The notes: generated by a model from the sequence alone, not told the origin. A stretch of 34,617 nucleotides of DNA from Bacteroidaceae bacterium (GCA_017517605.1 JAFWYQ010000070.1:1-34617); one strand, 5' to 3'. Counted from the first letter of the stretch, positions 8,801 through 16,164 are shown. Program-made: numbers and translations.

Positions 8801-9823
8801 TTGCATCTTATAAGCCGGTTGGTAAAGCGTCATCATGGCACGATGCATTACAAGGTTATGCCACCTGCGAGCTATTTGTTCAATGTTTCCTTCCCTGTGA
8901 CACATTTTTATTATATCAAGCAGAATCGTCGCAATGATTCGTTGTGTGATGAGAATGAATCCTTCTCATCGTTGCCTGCGTATCCCGAACTGATGTCCTT
9001 GAAGGAGTTGGCATCTGTGGAGAAGTTGGGGTACATCCTGTTGATAGATGAACATACGGAAGCGTTGGATTTCTTCCATAATTCGTTGGGTAAGGAGTGG
9101 CGTATTTCAACGGCTCGGAGTGCTGAGGTTGCGTTGGAACTTGTCGTGGAGCACGAACCGGATATTATTATCGCGTCGTCGAATGCCATACAATTGGAGC
9201 ATGGTGATTTATGTACGATTTTGAAGTCTAATGTAAATACCAGCCACATACCCATTATTTTGATAACGTCAGATGATGATAGGGATACGGTTCAGGAATG
9301 TTTCTCTCAACGGGCTGATCACTATGTGGCAAAGCCCTATGACCTGTTTGTGATAAAATCTATCCTTTACAATATACTCGAAAATCGTCAACAACTGCAT
9401 GACAGACTTACCAAAGTCGATCAGGTGCATAATCTGAAGGAGATAAAGCAGGCCAATATCGAGCAGGAAACCAAGTTCCTCACTACGGTGAAAGAGGTTA
9501 TTCGTGCCCATGTAGACAATCCCGATTTCGGTGTGGATGAATTGTGTGCACAGATGGGAATGAGCCGAACCAACTTATATAATAAGATAAAGTCGCTTAC
9601 CAACTCGTCACTAAGTACTCTGATACGTGATGCCCGTATGCAACGTGCTTGCGAAATGTTGTTATCTGACAAGTACAATATAACAGAGGTATGCGACCGC
9701 TTGGGTTTCAATGAGTTGAAATATTTCAGAGAAGTGTTCAAGAAGTATTATGGAGTTACTCCCAGCGAATACATCAAGGTACACAGTAACAAGGTTGAAA
9801 AGGATGTGGATAAAGAGGAATGA
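5834..9823 (+). CDS. Hybrid two-component system regulator (HTCS), with degenerate kinase and receiver active sites
   Basis: The 1329 residues have the full HTCS architecture. A signal peptide (1-21) precedes a periplasmic Reg_prop two-bladed-propeller sensor (about 22-690), a Y_Y_Y domain (about 700-770) and a membrane segment (about 776-797). Then come a HisKA helix with His817, an HATPase-like region, a receiver (about 1070-1190) and an intact AraC-type HTH (about 1212-1313). Such proteins normally sense a glycan fragment and activate a polysaccharide-utilisation locus. The catalytic motifs are unusual. The H-box is HGIRTP, without the acidic residue after His. The N-box Asn (930) is kept, but the DxGxG motif reads NSHEL (962-966), and the GTGIGL motif reads EMDAEL (985-990), with all three glycines gone. 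The receiver has Ser1115 where the phospho-accepting Asp should be. No frameshift is present. It probably works without phosphotransfer, or is decaying. No PUL is adjacent. Confidence 0.93.
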   Translation: MRNVLVCIVLFLTIFQTSFGQAYKYIGVAEGLSDRRVLSIQKDKAGFMWFLTYAGIDRYDGKNIKHYRLQSDEGYISFYSEKTTLKTDTLGRMWAIGSAGELFKYHYSNDNFEQMQLPENVVSVKTLNLVKMTEFNEVWYCHDDSCFIYNLDTGDIQQIEFDHRHKHVTALYQSGKETYYIGSDDGICQVTMRDGKMYTSQCIIPNDVCTLPTIIYVHPTTNLLFAGSEITGLMVYDLAAREMVKSYTFLKDFPVTSFQLYGDSLMLIPTRGAGVQEYNLHSRNLELGLYSDFQEVNKMNGNNIRALYVDAHQRIWMSVYARGITIYDQTLPDYKWYKNHIGNTNSLNDDLVNAVLEDSEGDIWFATNNGISLYRVEDDTWEHLFPWNKAEVESMKNSIFLSLCETNPGEIVTGGFMTGVYHIDKTTMKAHLQTPETYIPDKENPTLTNKYIRVIYRDSEGLVWTGGNNYLGRTNSKTREFKYYQINNPATCIVEQNSDVLLIGTGDGIYRLNKRTDEVKKMRLPFASQQINCMYLHPCGDLYIGTTNSGLVILRTDGEYEIYLYNTSALLSNTVNTIVPKNEHEIIVATEQNIALYNNRNKEFVNWTKDQGLIEANFTPRAGIHTSRGTFIFGSDNGAVEWVENMKLPHHKKTEILFDQILVGGEHVPQNVLSQVNAHDSENLNQLNLQEGNHAISIHISTIDYNSPQYTFFRWRLMGKYDYWNRIEKENWLNFHNLKPREYLLHVQNVSKEDERVFGEKMLKIIVNPPLWLSKGAILTYLISFFCILALIFRYILFKREQKVAAEKDRFLIDTVHGIRTPLMLAKSAMDEVMKQQELPTQSYNYLQMANYSVEKLCIMAMNLLNIEKIRKSKKVYVEYCDVNNLVQKFVKPFFSIIEHDHIRVQFMSPKDEKIMAWIDISKIELIFYNLISNLIRQTPPDNVIYLSVYKDKMRWGINVANSHELLSAPLGVSPKGLNRMNRGEMDAELHLISRLVKRHHGTMHYKVMPPASYLFNVSFPVTHFYYIKQNRRNDSLCDENESFSSLPAYPELMSLKELASVEKLGYILLIDEHTEALDFFHNSLGKEWRISTARSAEVALELVVEHEPDIIIASSNAIQLEHGDLCTILKSNVNTSHIPIILITSDDDRDTVQECFSQRADHYVAKPYDLFVIKSILYNILENRQQLHDRLTKVDQVHNLKEIKQANIEQETKFLTTVKEVIRAHVDNPDFGVDELCAQMGMSRTNLYNKIKSLTNSSLSTLIRDARMQRACEMLLSDKYNITEVCDRLGFNELKYFREVFKKYYGVTPSEYIKVHSNKVEKDVDKEE

Positions 9824-9900
9824 GAAGGTTTCTTGAGTAGGTAAGTGTAAGCCTACAGTATGGAAATCAATGCGTGGAGTATGAAAGTGTAGAAATTGAA

Positions 9901-9934
9901 TCCTTTTCTCTATTTTCGAAAATAGAGAAAAGGA
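9901..9934. terminator. 34-bp perfect palindrome between convergent genes
   Basis: The left half starts TCCTTTTCTCTATTTTC and the right half (from 9918) is its exact complement, with no mismatch and no central loop. It lies 78 bases after the HTCS stop in the gap between convergent genes and would form a strong hairpin in either transcript. A T-run (TTTTTT) follows a few bases later on the plus strand, which fits a terminator for the HTCS gene. Confidence 0.55.
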
Positions 9935-9956
9935 GACATAGCGTTTTTTCCTAATG

Positions 9957-10040
9957 TTTCAATTGACACGTTGACGAGTTGACAAGGTAAGGGAGCATGT
10001 CGTACAAATCCTTGTCAACTCGTCAACTTTTCAACTGAAA
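9957..10040. terminator. 84-nt long-stem hairpin before the phosphatase stop
   Basis: GTTGACGAGTTGACAAGG (9970-9987) pairs perfectly with its inverse at 10010-10027, and the stem continues outward as TTTCAATTGA (9957-9966) against TCAACTGAAA (10031-10040). The arms contain two partial GTTGACGA-type units. It ends 8 bases from the minus-strand phosphatase stop codon, so it probably terminates that transcript; it also resembles dispersed intergenic repeats of Bacteroidales genomes. Confidence 0.55.
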
Positions 10041-10047
10041 ATATAAA

Positions 10048-11469
10048 TTATTCCCATTCCCATCCTGCCGCTTCGGCAATCTTTTTGGGAAGTTCGGTGT
10101 TGTCTGCACGATGGCTGAACTTTTCAGCTCCTACTCCAACGGCATATACGGGTACATAACCATTTGAATGGCTTCCGCTCATCCAGCCTACCATCGCTAT
10201 TTCGTTGATGATTTCTTTGGCAACAGTAGCCAAGCGCTCGTCTTTCTGGTACATGCTTTCGTCGTAGGCCGACTCTTGGTCTTGGAAATTCTCGTCGTAA
10301 GCTTTGCGTAGGCGCTCTTCCTGTCGTTTGTTCAACTTCAAGGGGTTGCCCAATCCAAAGTGTTCGCCCAAGGCTTGTTGTGCCATTTCCCATGTCACTT
10401 TATTGTTTGTCTTCTTGCGCAACTCGTTCAGTTTGCTGCTCAGCTTGCTGACACTCATCCGTTGGTATTTCAATGCCTGCAGGTTCAAGGTGTATTGTCC
10501 TGTGCCCAACACAAGGCCACCAGTCTCGTGGTCGGCGGTTACGACGATAAGAGTTTCGTCGGGATGTTGTTCGTAAAATTCGTAGGCCACACGGATGGCA
10601 TTGTCAAAGTCCTCAATCTCGACAAATGTGGTGGCTGCATCGTCGGCATGACCGGCATAGTCAATCTTGCCACCTTCTACCATCAGGAAGAATCCCTTTG
10701 ACAAATCCTTGGAGAGGAAGTTCACACCGGCGCGTGTAATCTCTGTCAAGGTGAGGTCGCCCTTCTCGCGGTCGATGGCATAGGGGATAGAACCACGGTC
10801 GCGTTGGCTGGCCTCTTCGCTTTGGAGCAGGATTATCTTGTCAGCCTTGCGTGCTTTCTTTTGGTATTCTTTGTAGCCACGTACGATGGTATATCCGGCC
10901 TTTTCGCTCTGTTCGTACAATGTCCCTTCTTCGGGTGCTCGGCGGTTGGTGGGGCGGGAAAAGTCGGAGCCGGCATAGAAGTCAAAGCCTGTTTTGATGA
11001 GGTCCTTTCCGATGGCATACGAATCGTTGCGGTTACGGTTGTGGGCATAGAAAGATGCCGGTGTGGCATGGTCAACACTCACGCTGGTGGCAATACCTAC
11101 GCGTGCACCAGCCTCCTGTGCTCTTACGGCAATGCTTTTTACTGGTGTCTGCAAATCGGGCAACACACCCAATGCACTATTGTTGGTCTTGTGTCCTGTA
11201 GCCAATGCGGTACCTGCTGCTGCTGAGTCGGTTACTTTACTGTTGGCGGAGTAAGTCGTTGCCATGGTGGCAAAGGGGAATTGGGTAAATAGCAAGGGAG
11301 TGATGCCGATGCGGTCCTCCAATTCTGCCCGATAGGCTTCGACACCGTTTACGTGGTTGACACCCATACCGTCGCCGATAAAATAGAATACATACTTGGC
11401 CTGCTGGCCCCATACCTGCATGGTTACGGCAAGTAGCAGAAACCATGTTAAAAGAAAATACTTTTTCAT
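10048..11469 (-). CDS. Secreted alkaline phosphatase (PhoA family)
   Basis: A 473-residue phosphomonoesterase of the alkaline phosphatase superfamily that releases inorganic phosphate in the periplasm or at the surface. The start at 11469 (MKKYFLLTWFLLLAV) gives a clean signal peptide cut near WGQ; an upstream in-frame ATG at 11505 would place 12 polar residues before it and lies within the promoter region, so it is rejected. Family landmarks are FIGDGMG (metal ligand Asp33), TDSAAAGTA with nucleophile Ser82, VEGGKIDYAGHADD, the metal-binding DHE at 313-315 in TADHETGG, and SGSHSNGYVPVY near the C-terminus. It is single, divergent from gpmI and convergent with the HTCS gene. No Pho-box-like direct repeats were recognised upstream, so phosphate control is unproven. 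Confidence 0.95.
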   Translation of the reverse strand: MKKYFLLTWFLLLAVTMQVWGQQAKYVFYFIGDGMGVNHVNGVEAYRAELEDRIGITPLLFTQFPFATMATTYSANSKVTDSAAAGTALATGHKTNNSALGVLPDLQTPVKSIAVRAQEAGARVGIATSVSVDHATPASFYAHNRNRNDSYAIGKDLIKTGFDFYAGSDFSRPTNRRAPEEGTLYEQSEKAGYTIVRGYKEYQKKARKADKIILLQSEEASQRDRGSIPYAIDREKGDLTLTEITRAGVNFLSKDLSKGFFLMVEGGKIDYAGHADDAATTFVEIEDFDNAIRVAYEFYEQHPDETLIVVTADHETGGLVLGTGQYTLNLQALKYQRMSVSKLSSKLNELRKKTNNKVTWEMAQQALGEHFGLGNPLKLNKRQEERLRKAYDENFQDQESAYDESMYQKDERLATVAKEIINEIAMVGWMSGSHSNGYVPVYAVGVGAEKFSHRADNTELPKKIAEAAGWEWE

Positions 11470-11502
11470 CGTTTTGTTAAAGTTTTGTGGATTAGATTGC
11501 CG

Positions 11503-11533
11503 CAAAGATACACAGAAATTTGTAAATGGGAAA
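11503..11533 (-). promoter_or_regulatory. Promoter of the alkaline phosphatase gene
   Basis: On the minus strand TATCTTTG (11503-11510) matches TAnnTTTG, with TTTC (11530-11533) 19 bases upstream, the same spacing and -33 variant as the purL promoter. Transcription should start near 11496, 27 bases before the chosen ATG; this also excludes the upstream ATG at 11505. The rest of the divergent gap (11534-11748) holds an imperfect CCC/GGGG hairpin near 11629-11651 and nothing else recognised. Confidence 0.6.
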
Positions 11534-11748
11534 TATTTTTGTCCATTTTGTTCTGTTTCTTTTTACATTGTATATCCTCGCTTTTTTCTACTTTGCCTTT
11601 CCATGTTTTTTCCCTCGTGAAGAAAAACTTTTTCCCTGTAGGGGAGAAAAAACTCCTTAAATAGAAAAACAAGTTGCCAACTTTTGGAAGAATCATATAC
11701 GCAGTTGTTTTTTCCATAAATTAAGGTAAAAGAAAGGGAAAGCGTGTG

Positions 11749-11776
11749 ATTATTCGCTGAATAATTACTAACTTTG
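11749..11776 (+). promoter_or_regulatory. gpmI promoter with adjacent palindrome
   Basis: TAACTTTG at 11769-11776 is a perfect TAnnTTTG box. Just upstream lies a perfect 7-bp inverted repeat, ATTATTC gct GAATAAT (11749-11765), in the -33 spacer where a repressor could act. No standard TTTG is seen at -33. Transcription would begin near 11783, leaving a leader of about 48 bases. Confidence 0.6.
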
Positions 11777-11830
11777 CACCGTTTTTTTGAGTGATACAAA
11801 TAAATTAAAGAATAATATAAAGAAAAGACT

Positions 11831-13345
11831 ATGGCAAAGAAAGCTCTTTTGATGATTCTCGACGGATGGGGAATCGGTAATCATGGTAAAGGTGATGTAA
11901 TCTTCAACACCGCAACTCCCTATATGGACTACTTGGCTGAGACCTATCCTCATGCCCAATTGCAGGCCAGTGGCGAGAATGTGGGATTGCCCGACGGACA
12001 GATGGGTAACTCCGAAGTGGGTCACCTCAATATCGGTGCAGGACGCATTGTGTATCAGGACTTGGTGAAGATTAACCGTGCTTGTGCTGACGGCAGCATC
12101 ATGCAGAATCCCCAGGTTGTAGCTGCCTATTCATACGCTAAGGAGAATGGCAAGAATATTCACTTGATGGGATTGACTTCAAACGGTGGTGTACACAGTT
12201 CGCTTGATCATTTGTATAAGTTGTGCGACATCTCCAAAGAGTATGGCGTCGAAAACACGTATATCCACTGCTTCATGGACGGTCGTGATACCGACCCTAA
12301 GAGCGGTAAGGGATTCATTGAAGAACTGACTGCCCAATGCGCCAAGAGTGCCGGACATGTGGCCTCTATCGTTGGACGCTACTATGCTATGGACCGCGAC
12401 AAGCGTTGGGAGCGTGTGAAGGTTGCCTATGACCTGTTGGTTAATGGCGAAGGCAAGCAGGCTACCGATATGGTACAGGCCATGCAGGAGAGCTACGACG
12501 AAGGTGTGACCGACGAGTTTGTAAAGCCTATCCACAACGCTACCGTTGACGGAACTATCAAGGAGGGCGACGTGGTTATCTTCTTCAACTACCGCAACGA
12601 CCGTGCCAAGGAGTTGACCGTAGTGTTGACCCAACAGGATATGCCCGAGGCAGGTATGCACACCATCCCCGGATTGCAGTACTATTGCATGACTCCGTAC
12701 GATGCTTCGTTCACCGGTGTACACATCCTCTTCGACAAGGAGAACGTACAGAACACCCTTGGCGAGTACCTGAGCGCACAAGGCAAGAGCCAGTTGCACA
12801 TTGCCGAGACAGAGAAGTATGCACACGTAACCTTCTTCTTCAACGGTGGCCGCGAGACTCCCTACGAAGGCGAGGAGCGTATTTTGGTCGCTTCACCCAA
12901 GGTGGCTACTTATGACTTGAAGCCCGAAATGAGTGCGTTCGAGGTGAAGGACAAGTTGGTGGAGGCTATCCAGACAGAGAAGTTCGACTTCATCGTTGTC
13001 AACTTCGCTAATGGCGATATGGTGGGTCACACTGGTATCTACAGTGCTATCGAGACTGCCGTGAAGGCCGTTGACGCTTGCGTGAAGGATGTTATCGAAA
13101 CTGCCAAGACCGCTGGTTACGAGGCCATCATCATTGCCGACCACGGTAATGCCGACAATGCCATCAATAGCGACGACACGCCCAATACCGCCCACTCATT
13201 GAACCCTGTACCTTGCATCTACGTAACCGAGAACAAGGATGCCAAGGTGGAAGACGGTGTGTTGGCCGATGTGGCTCCCTCTATCCTGCACATCATGGGA
13301 TTGCCCCAACCGGCAGAGATGAATGGAAAGTGCCTGATTAAGTGA
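11831..13345 (+). CDS. gpmI: 2,3-bisphosphoglycerate-independent phosphoglycerate mutase
   Basis: A cytoplasmic glycolysis/gluconeogenesis enzyme interconverting 3- and 2-phosphoglycerate, dependent on manganese and not on 2,3-bisphosphoglycerate. At 504 residues it is of usual length for the family (about 510). The N-terminus [14 protein letters not shown] carries the first metal-binding Asp. [11 protein letters not shown] contains the phosphorylated catalytic serine (Ser61). [11 protein letters not shown] and [13 protein letters not shown] are substrate-binding motifs, and ADHGNADN near the C-terminus supplies metal ligands. It is monocistronic, divergent from the phosphatase gene, with a well-formed promoter. 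Nothing unusual in the reading frame. Confidence 0.98.
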   Translation: MAKKALLMILDGWGIGNHGKGDVIFNTATPYMDYLAETYPHAQLQASGENVGLPDGQMGNSEVGHLNIGAGRIVYQDLVKINRACADGSIMQNPQVVAAYSYAKENGKNIHLMGLTSNGGVHSSLDHLYKLCDISKEYGVENTYIHCFMDGRDTDPKSGKGFIEELTAQCAKSAGHVASIVGRYYAMDRDKRWERVKVAYDLLVNGEGKQATDMVQAMQESYDEGVTDEFVKPIHNATVDGTIKEGDVVIFFNYRNDRAKELTVVLTQQDMPEAGMHTIPGLQYYCMTPYDASFTGVHILFDKENVQNTLGEYLSAQGKSQLHIAETEKYAHVTFFFNGGRETPYEGEERILVASPKVATYDLKPEMSAFEVKDKLVEAIQTEKFDFIVVNFANGDMVGHTGIYSAIETAVKAVDACVKDVIETAKTAGYEAIIIADHGNADNAINSDDTPNTAHSLNPVPCIYVTENKDAKVEDGVLADVAPSILHIMGLPQPAEMNGKCLIK

Positions 13346-13357
13346 AGAATTAAGAAC

Positions 13358-13414
13358 GAAGAGTGAAGAATGAGGAGTGGAGAGTTCATTGGTTTATTGG
13401 ATTCTTCACTCTTC
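13358..13414. repeat. Inverted repeat between gpmI and the DUF3109 gene
   Basis: GAAGAGTGAAGAAT (13358-13371) is exactly inverted at 13401-13414, inside longer runs of GAGTGAAGAAT/CTTCACTCTTCAC-like sequence. It starts 13 bases after the gpmI stop and could terminate gpmI. Low-complexity GAAGAGTGAAGAA runs of this sort are commonly dispersed in Bacteroidales intergenic DNA. Confidence 0.55.
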
Positions 13415-13442
13415 ACTCTTCACTTTTCACTTTCGTATATTT

Positions 13443-14024
13443 ATGATCCAAATAGATGATGTTGTTGTAAGCCTGGATGTGCTGAAGGAGAAGTTCTTCT
13501 GCGACCTTTCTGCTTGCAAAGGTGAGTGTTGCATCGAAGGTGATGCCGGTGCGCCGTTGGAACTGGACGAGGTGGCCGAGATTGAGGAGGTGCTTCCTGT
13601 CATTTGGGACGACCTTTCGCCCGAGGCGCGTGCGGTGATTGACAAGCAGGGTGTGGCCTATACCGACGAGGAGGGGGACTTGGTCACTTCCATCGTCAAC
13701 GGCAAGGATTGTGTCTTCACCTGCTATGGCGAGGATGGTAGCTGCTATTGTGCCATCGAGAAGGCTTATCGGGCAGGCAAGTGCAACTTCTACAAACCTA
13801 TATCGTGCCATCTCTATCCCATCCGTATCGGTGACTATGGCCCTTATAAGGCCGTGAACTATCACCGTTGGGATGTCTGCAAAGCTGCCGTAGTATTGGG
13901 CAAGGCCAAGGATATGCCCGTCTATAAGTTCCTGCGCGAACCGCTCATACGCAAGTTTGGTGAAGAGTGGTATAAGGAATTGGAAATTGCCGTGGAGGAA
14001 TTGAAACAGCAGAAGTATATTTGA
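13443..14024 (+). CDS. DUF3109 family cysteine-rich protein
   Basis: A 193-residue protein recognised as the Bacteroidetes DUF3109 family of unknown function. The ATG at 13443 (MIQIDDVVVSLDVL) is chosen; the open frame extends 22 codons further upstream, but only through the low-complexity repeat. It has eleven or so cysteines in two clusters: FCDLSACKGECC (Cys20, 25, 29, 30) and CVFTCYGEDGSCYC, with CNFYKPISCHLYPIRI after it. The spacing resembles YkgJ-type zinc or iron-sulfur cluster-binding proteins, so metal binding is likely but not shown. There is no signal peptide or membrane segment, so it is cytoplasmic. It is followed by a strong terminator. Promoter not identified; it may lie within the repeat upstream. 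Confidence 0.9.
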   Translation: MIQIDDVVVSLDVLKEKFFCDLSACKGECCIEGDAGAPLELDEVAEIEEVLPVIWDDLSPEARAVIDKQGVAYTDEEGDLVTSIVNGKDCVFTCYGEDGSCYCAIEKAYRAGKCNFYKPISCHLYPIRIGDYGPYKAVNYHRWDVCKAAVVLGKAKDMPVYKFLREPLIRKFGEEWYKELEIAVEELKQQKYI

Positions 14025-14047
14025 TAAGGACTTTTCTTAGGGATAAT

Positions 14048-14099
14048 AAAAAACAGGAGGGTGTGTCATGGTTGAATCCTGGCACGCCCTCTTGTTTTT
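14048..14099. terminator. Bidirectional intrinsic terminator
   Basis: AAAAACAGGAGGGTGTG pairs with CACGCCCTCTTGTTTTT around a ~18-base loop with two wobble-type mismatches; the A-run on one side and T-run on the other make it work in both directions. It ends the DUF3109 transcript and would also end the leftward candidate small RNA. Confidence 0.85.
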
Positions 14100-14213
14100 A
14101 TTAGGAGTAACCCATTAGTTCTCCTCTCTTTTTGTCAATGACGGTCGTTCGCTACTTCAATAAATAGGTTCTCGTACTCATGGTTTCAAACAGTTAATGG
14201 GTTATACTTTTAT
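14048..14213 (-). ncRNA. Candidate ~165-nt leftward small RNA with own promoter box and terminator
   Basis: On the minus strand a TACCTTTG box (14220-14227) matches TAnnTTTG and would start a transcript near 14213. The transcript contains no ORF longer than about 10 codons and runs into the terminator at 14048-14099. Its 5' part (TAACCCATTA, near 14204) is exactly complementary to TAATGGGTTA near 14107-14116. The second copy also sits in the loop of a local hairpin (AGGAG...CTCCT), so two alternative structures, or a loop pseudoknot, are possible. A 5'/3' closing stem, an open centre and a promoter-terminator frame recall the Bacteroidales-1/6S-like RNAs, but I cannot align it to any family. 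No good -33 box is seen. Confidence 0.4.
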
Positions 14214-14337
14214 TTGTTGCAAAGGTAAGGACTTTATTCCATATCTTGGCGGTGCAAAGGTGAAAAAATAATGTCCGCATTGACACACAAAAAAAAAGTG
14301 TACATCCTTCAGAGGAATACTATTCGTACTTCGATAA

Positions 14338-14396
14338 GATTACCATTCTTTCATTAACAGGATTACCATTCTTTCATTAACAGGATTACTATTCTT
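14338..14396. repeat. 23-bp tandem repeat, 2.5 copies
   Basis: GATTACCATTCTTTCATTAACAG without its last three bases is the core; two exact 23-bp units (14338-14360, 14361-14383) are followed by a diverged partial unit (14384-14396). A related ACTATTC motif precedes them near 14319. It is non-coding. The remainder of the 14228-14337 gap shows only a second GCAAAGGT motif near 14254 and poly-A tracts, with no gene. Confidence 0.75.
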
Positions 14397-14408
14397 CCCG
14401 CAAAAAGA

Positions 14409-14464
14409 AGATACGGATGTTGAGGCTTGAAGATTTGAATCTTTCGTGCTCAACATCCGTATCT
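14409..14464 (-). terminator. Terminator of the acetylesterase gene
   Basis: AGATACGGATGTTGAG (14409-14424) pairs perfectly with its inverse at 14449-14464, and the loop contains a second small hairpin (AAGATT/AATCTT). On the minus strand the stem is followed by TCTTTTTGC, a T-rich tail, 45 bases beyond the esterase stop codon. Confidence 0.75.
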
Positions 14465-14509
14465 TTCAGCCTTATCTTCTATACGATAAGGAACTGATAC
14501 TAATGACCT

Positions 14510-16123
14510 TTACTTCGTCAAGTCTACTCCTGCGGCTTTCAGCCCCTTGGCAAGTAACTTCGCATTCAGTTCGGCACCCTTCTTGGAAAGGTGGGTGTGG
14601 TCGTTCTTGTAATAAGATGCAGCTTTCTTCTGTCCCTTCTTGTCGAGGTAGTCAGCAGTAAGGTTGTGCAAATCCACGAAGAGGCAACCTGTCTGCTCAG
14701 CCACTTGTTTGGTCCACAAGGCAGCACTGTCGGGGCGACGCTCAATCTTGCCATTAGGCCACTCGTTGCGCGGAGTGAAGCTGACAAGGATAGGAGTGGC
14801 TCCCTTCTCACGTACATCCTGCACAAACTTGCGCAGATACCATCCAAAGGTGTAAACAACCTTGTACTTGCGGGTAGCTTCCATCAGATATACATGGCTG
14901 CTGTCTGCAATGCCGTTGATGACGGCACGTGCCTTGCCTGTGTTGATAGGTCCCATGTCGTTGTGACCGAACTGGATGAAAACGTAGTCACCGGGCTGGA
15001 GGCTGTTGTAAACCTCGTCCCAACGTCCTTCGTCGAGGAAAGTGCGTGAGCTGCGTCCGGCACGGGCATGGTTATAGAGCGTCACCTTGGTAGTGTCGAA
15101 AGCACAGGCAGCTACACTGCCGAGTCCCCACATGCCATCTTCATCGCTGTCGCTGTTCTTTACGGTTGAGTCACCGGTGAAGAATACGACAGGTTTGCCC
15201 GGTTGGCGCTTCAAGCCCGGTACGGTGGGCGTCACCAAAGGTTTCAGATACTTCTTCAACTCCAAACCAGGGCAGGCTGCGATTCCCTCTGCTGCTGAGC
15301 GTGCATTGATGCGTGCACCGAACTCGCTGGTGTGGATGCGGTCGCCATAGAACATGTAATTTACCTTTTCAGGGCCAAACTGTTCGTACTTGCGGGCTGT
15401 AATCTCTTCCAAGTTGATAAAGGGAACGTATTCCTCTGCACAAACTTCCTTAATCCACGGGGTAAAGTTGGTTTTCTTACGGGTAAGTACACCTTCTGAA
15501 TCCCACGAATTGCGAGGAGTGAGCGACATCAGGATGGGGTATGCTCCCTTGCTACGCACATCGTTGATGAAACGGCGCATGTATTCACCGAAGGTATAAA
15601 CCGTTTCCTTGACACCTGTCTCTTTGATGGTCACGTTCAGCGAATCCTTGCCTGTACCGGGTATGCTGGCACGGGCACGTCCCTCGTCGTACGGGCCGTT
15701 GTCGTTGTGACCAAGTTCGATAATGACCCAATCGCCTTTCTGTACACCTTTCAGTACATCGGGCCACAGACGGTTGTAGAAGGTACGGCTGCTGGTGCCA
15801 CCCAAGGCATGATTCTCTACTGTGATACGGTCCTGATCGAAATATTCGCCTGCATAGTATCCCCATCCCCATTGGCCATTGTTTCCGTTGCCCAATGTGC
15901 CTGTACGCATGGTGGAGTTACCTACCAGGAAGAGTACGGGGTTGTTGCCCTTGCGGCTTGACCCTGCAACGGGGCGTGCTGTGTTGGCTTTGTTGAGGCT
16001 GTCCAACGTTAGGTCCCTTACCTTGTTTACATCCTCCAATCCGCTTCTGCGGGGTCTCTCCTGTGCCGTCAGTCCCATAGTCATCGCTAAGGCGGCACAG
16101 CATAACATTACATGTTTTTTCAT
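14510..16123 (-). CDS. Secreted double-SGNH esterase, rhamnogalacturonan acetylesterase-like (CE12)
   Basis: A 537-residue secreted protein (signal peptide ending near LTAQ at 20-21) with two successive SGNH-hydrolase domains, about 60-290 and 308-533. Domain 1 has GNST (Ser70), GHND (138-141) and DRIH (Asp261/His264). Domain 2 has GDST (Ser319), GHND (386-389) and DHTH (Asp508/His511). The TFxxRLWPDV, RNSW/RNEW and YTFGxYxRxF features match the rhamnogalacturonan acetylesterase group, which removes acetyl groups from pectin rhamnogalacturonan-I. Both catalytic triads look present, but domain 1 has Asn in place of the usual Asp in the GDS block. It has its own promoter and terminator, hence is likely monocistronic. 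No other pectinase is in the window, so the substrate is inferred from the family only. Confidence 0.9.
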   Translation of the reverse strand: MKKHVMLCCAALAMTMGLTAQERPRRSGLEDVNKVRDLTLDSLNKANTARPVAGSSRKGNNPVLFLVGNSTMRTGTLGNGNNGQWGWGYYAGEYFDQDRITVENHALGGTSSRTFYNRLWPDVLKGVQKGDWVIIELGHNDNGPYDEGRARASIPGTGKDSLNVTIKETGVKETVYTFGEYMRRFINDVRSKGAYPILMSLTPRNSWDSEGVLTRKKTNFTPWIKEVCAEEYVPFINLEEITARKYEQFGPEKVNYMFYGDRIHTSEFGARINARSAAEGIAACPGLELKKYLKPLVTPTVPGLKRQPGKPVVFFTGDSTVKNSDSDEDGMWGLGSVAACAFDTTKVTLYNHARAGRSSRTFLDEGRWDEVYNSLQPGDYVFIQFGHNDMGPINTGKARAVINGIADSSHVYLMEATRKYKVVYTFGWYLRKFVQDVREKGATPILVSFTPRNEWPNGKIERRPDSAALWTKQVAEQTGCLFVDLHNLTADYLDKKGQKKAASYYKNDHTHLSKKGAELNAKLLAKGLKAAGVDLTK

Positions 16124-16164
16124 TGTCCGATTCTGTTTTTATATATTAGTTGTTGTTAGCGGGG

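Noticed and set aside
5834-9823. HTCS as regulator of the SusCD operon at 20-33 kb
   Set aside because: It is 14 kb away with unrelated genes between them, and no shared operator was found; the link cannot be supported.
11469-11505. Upstream ATG extending the alkaline phosphatase by 12 residues
   Set aside because: The added residues are polar and precede the signal peptide, and the ATG falls upstream of or at the predicted transcription start.
12179-12826. 215-codon minus-strand open frame
   Set aside because: It is antisense to gpmI, which is a clear full-length enzyme gene.
13377-13443. Upstream start extending the DUF3109 protein by 22 residues
   Set aside because: The extension is translated from the low-complexity CTTCACTCTTC repeat and does not belong to the family.
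14338-14396. Possible CRISPR array
   Set aside because: The units are directly abutting with no spacers, only 2.5 copies exist, and no cas gene is in the window.
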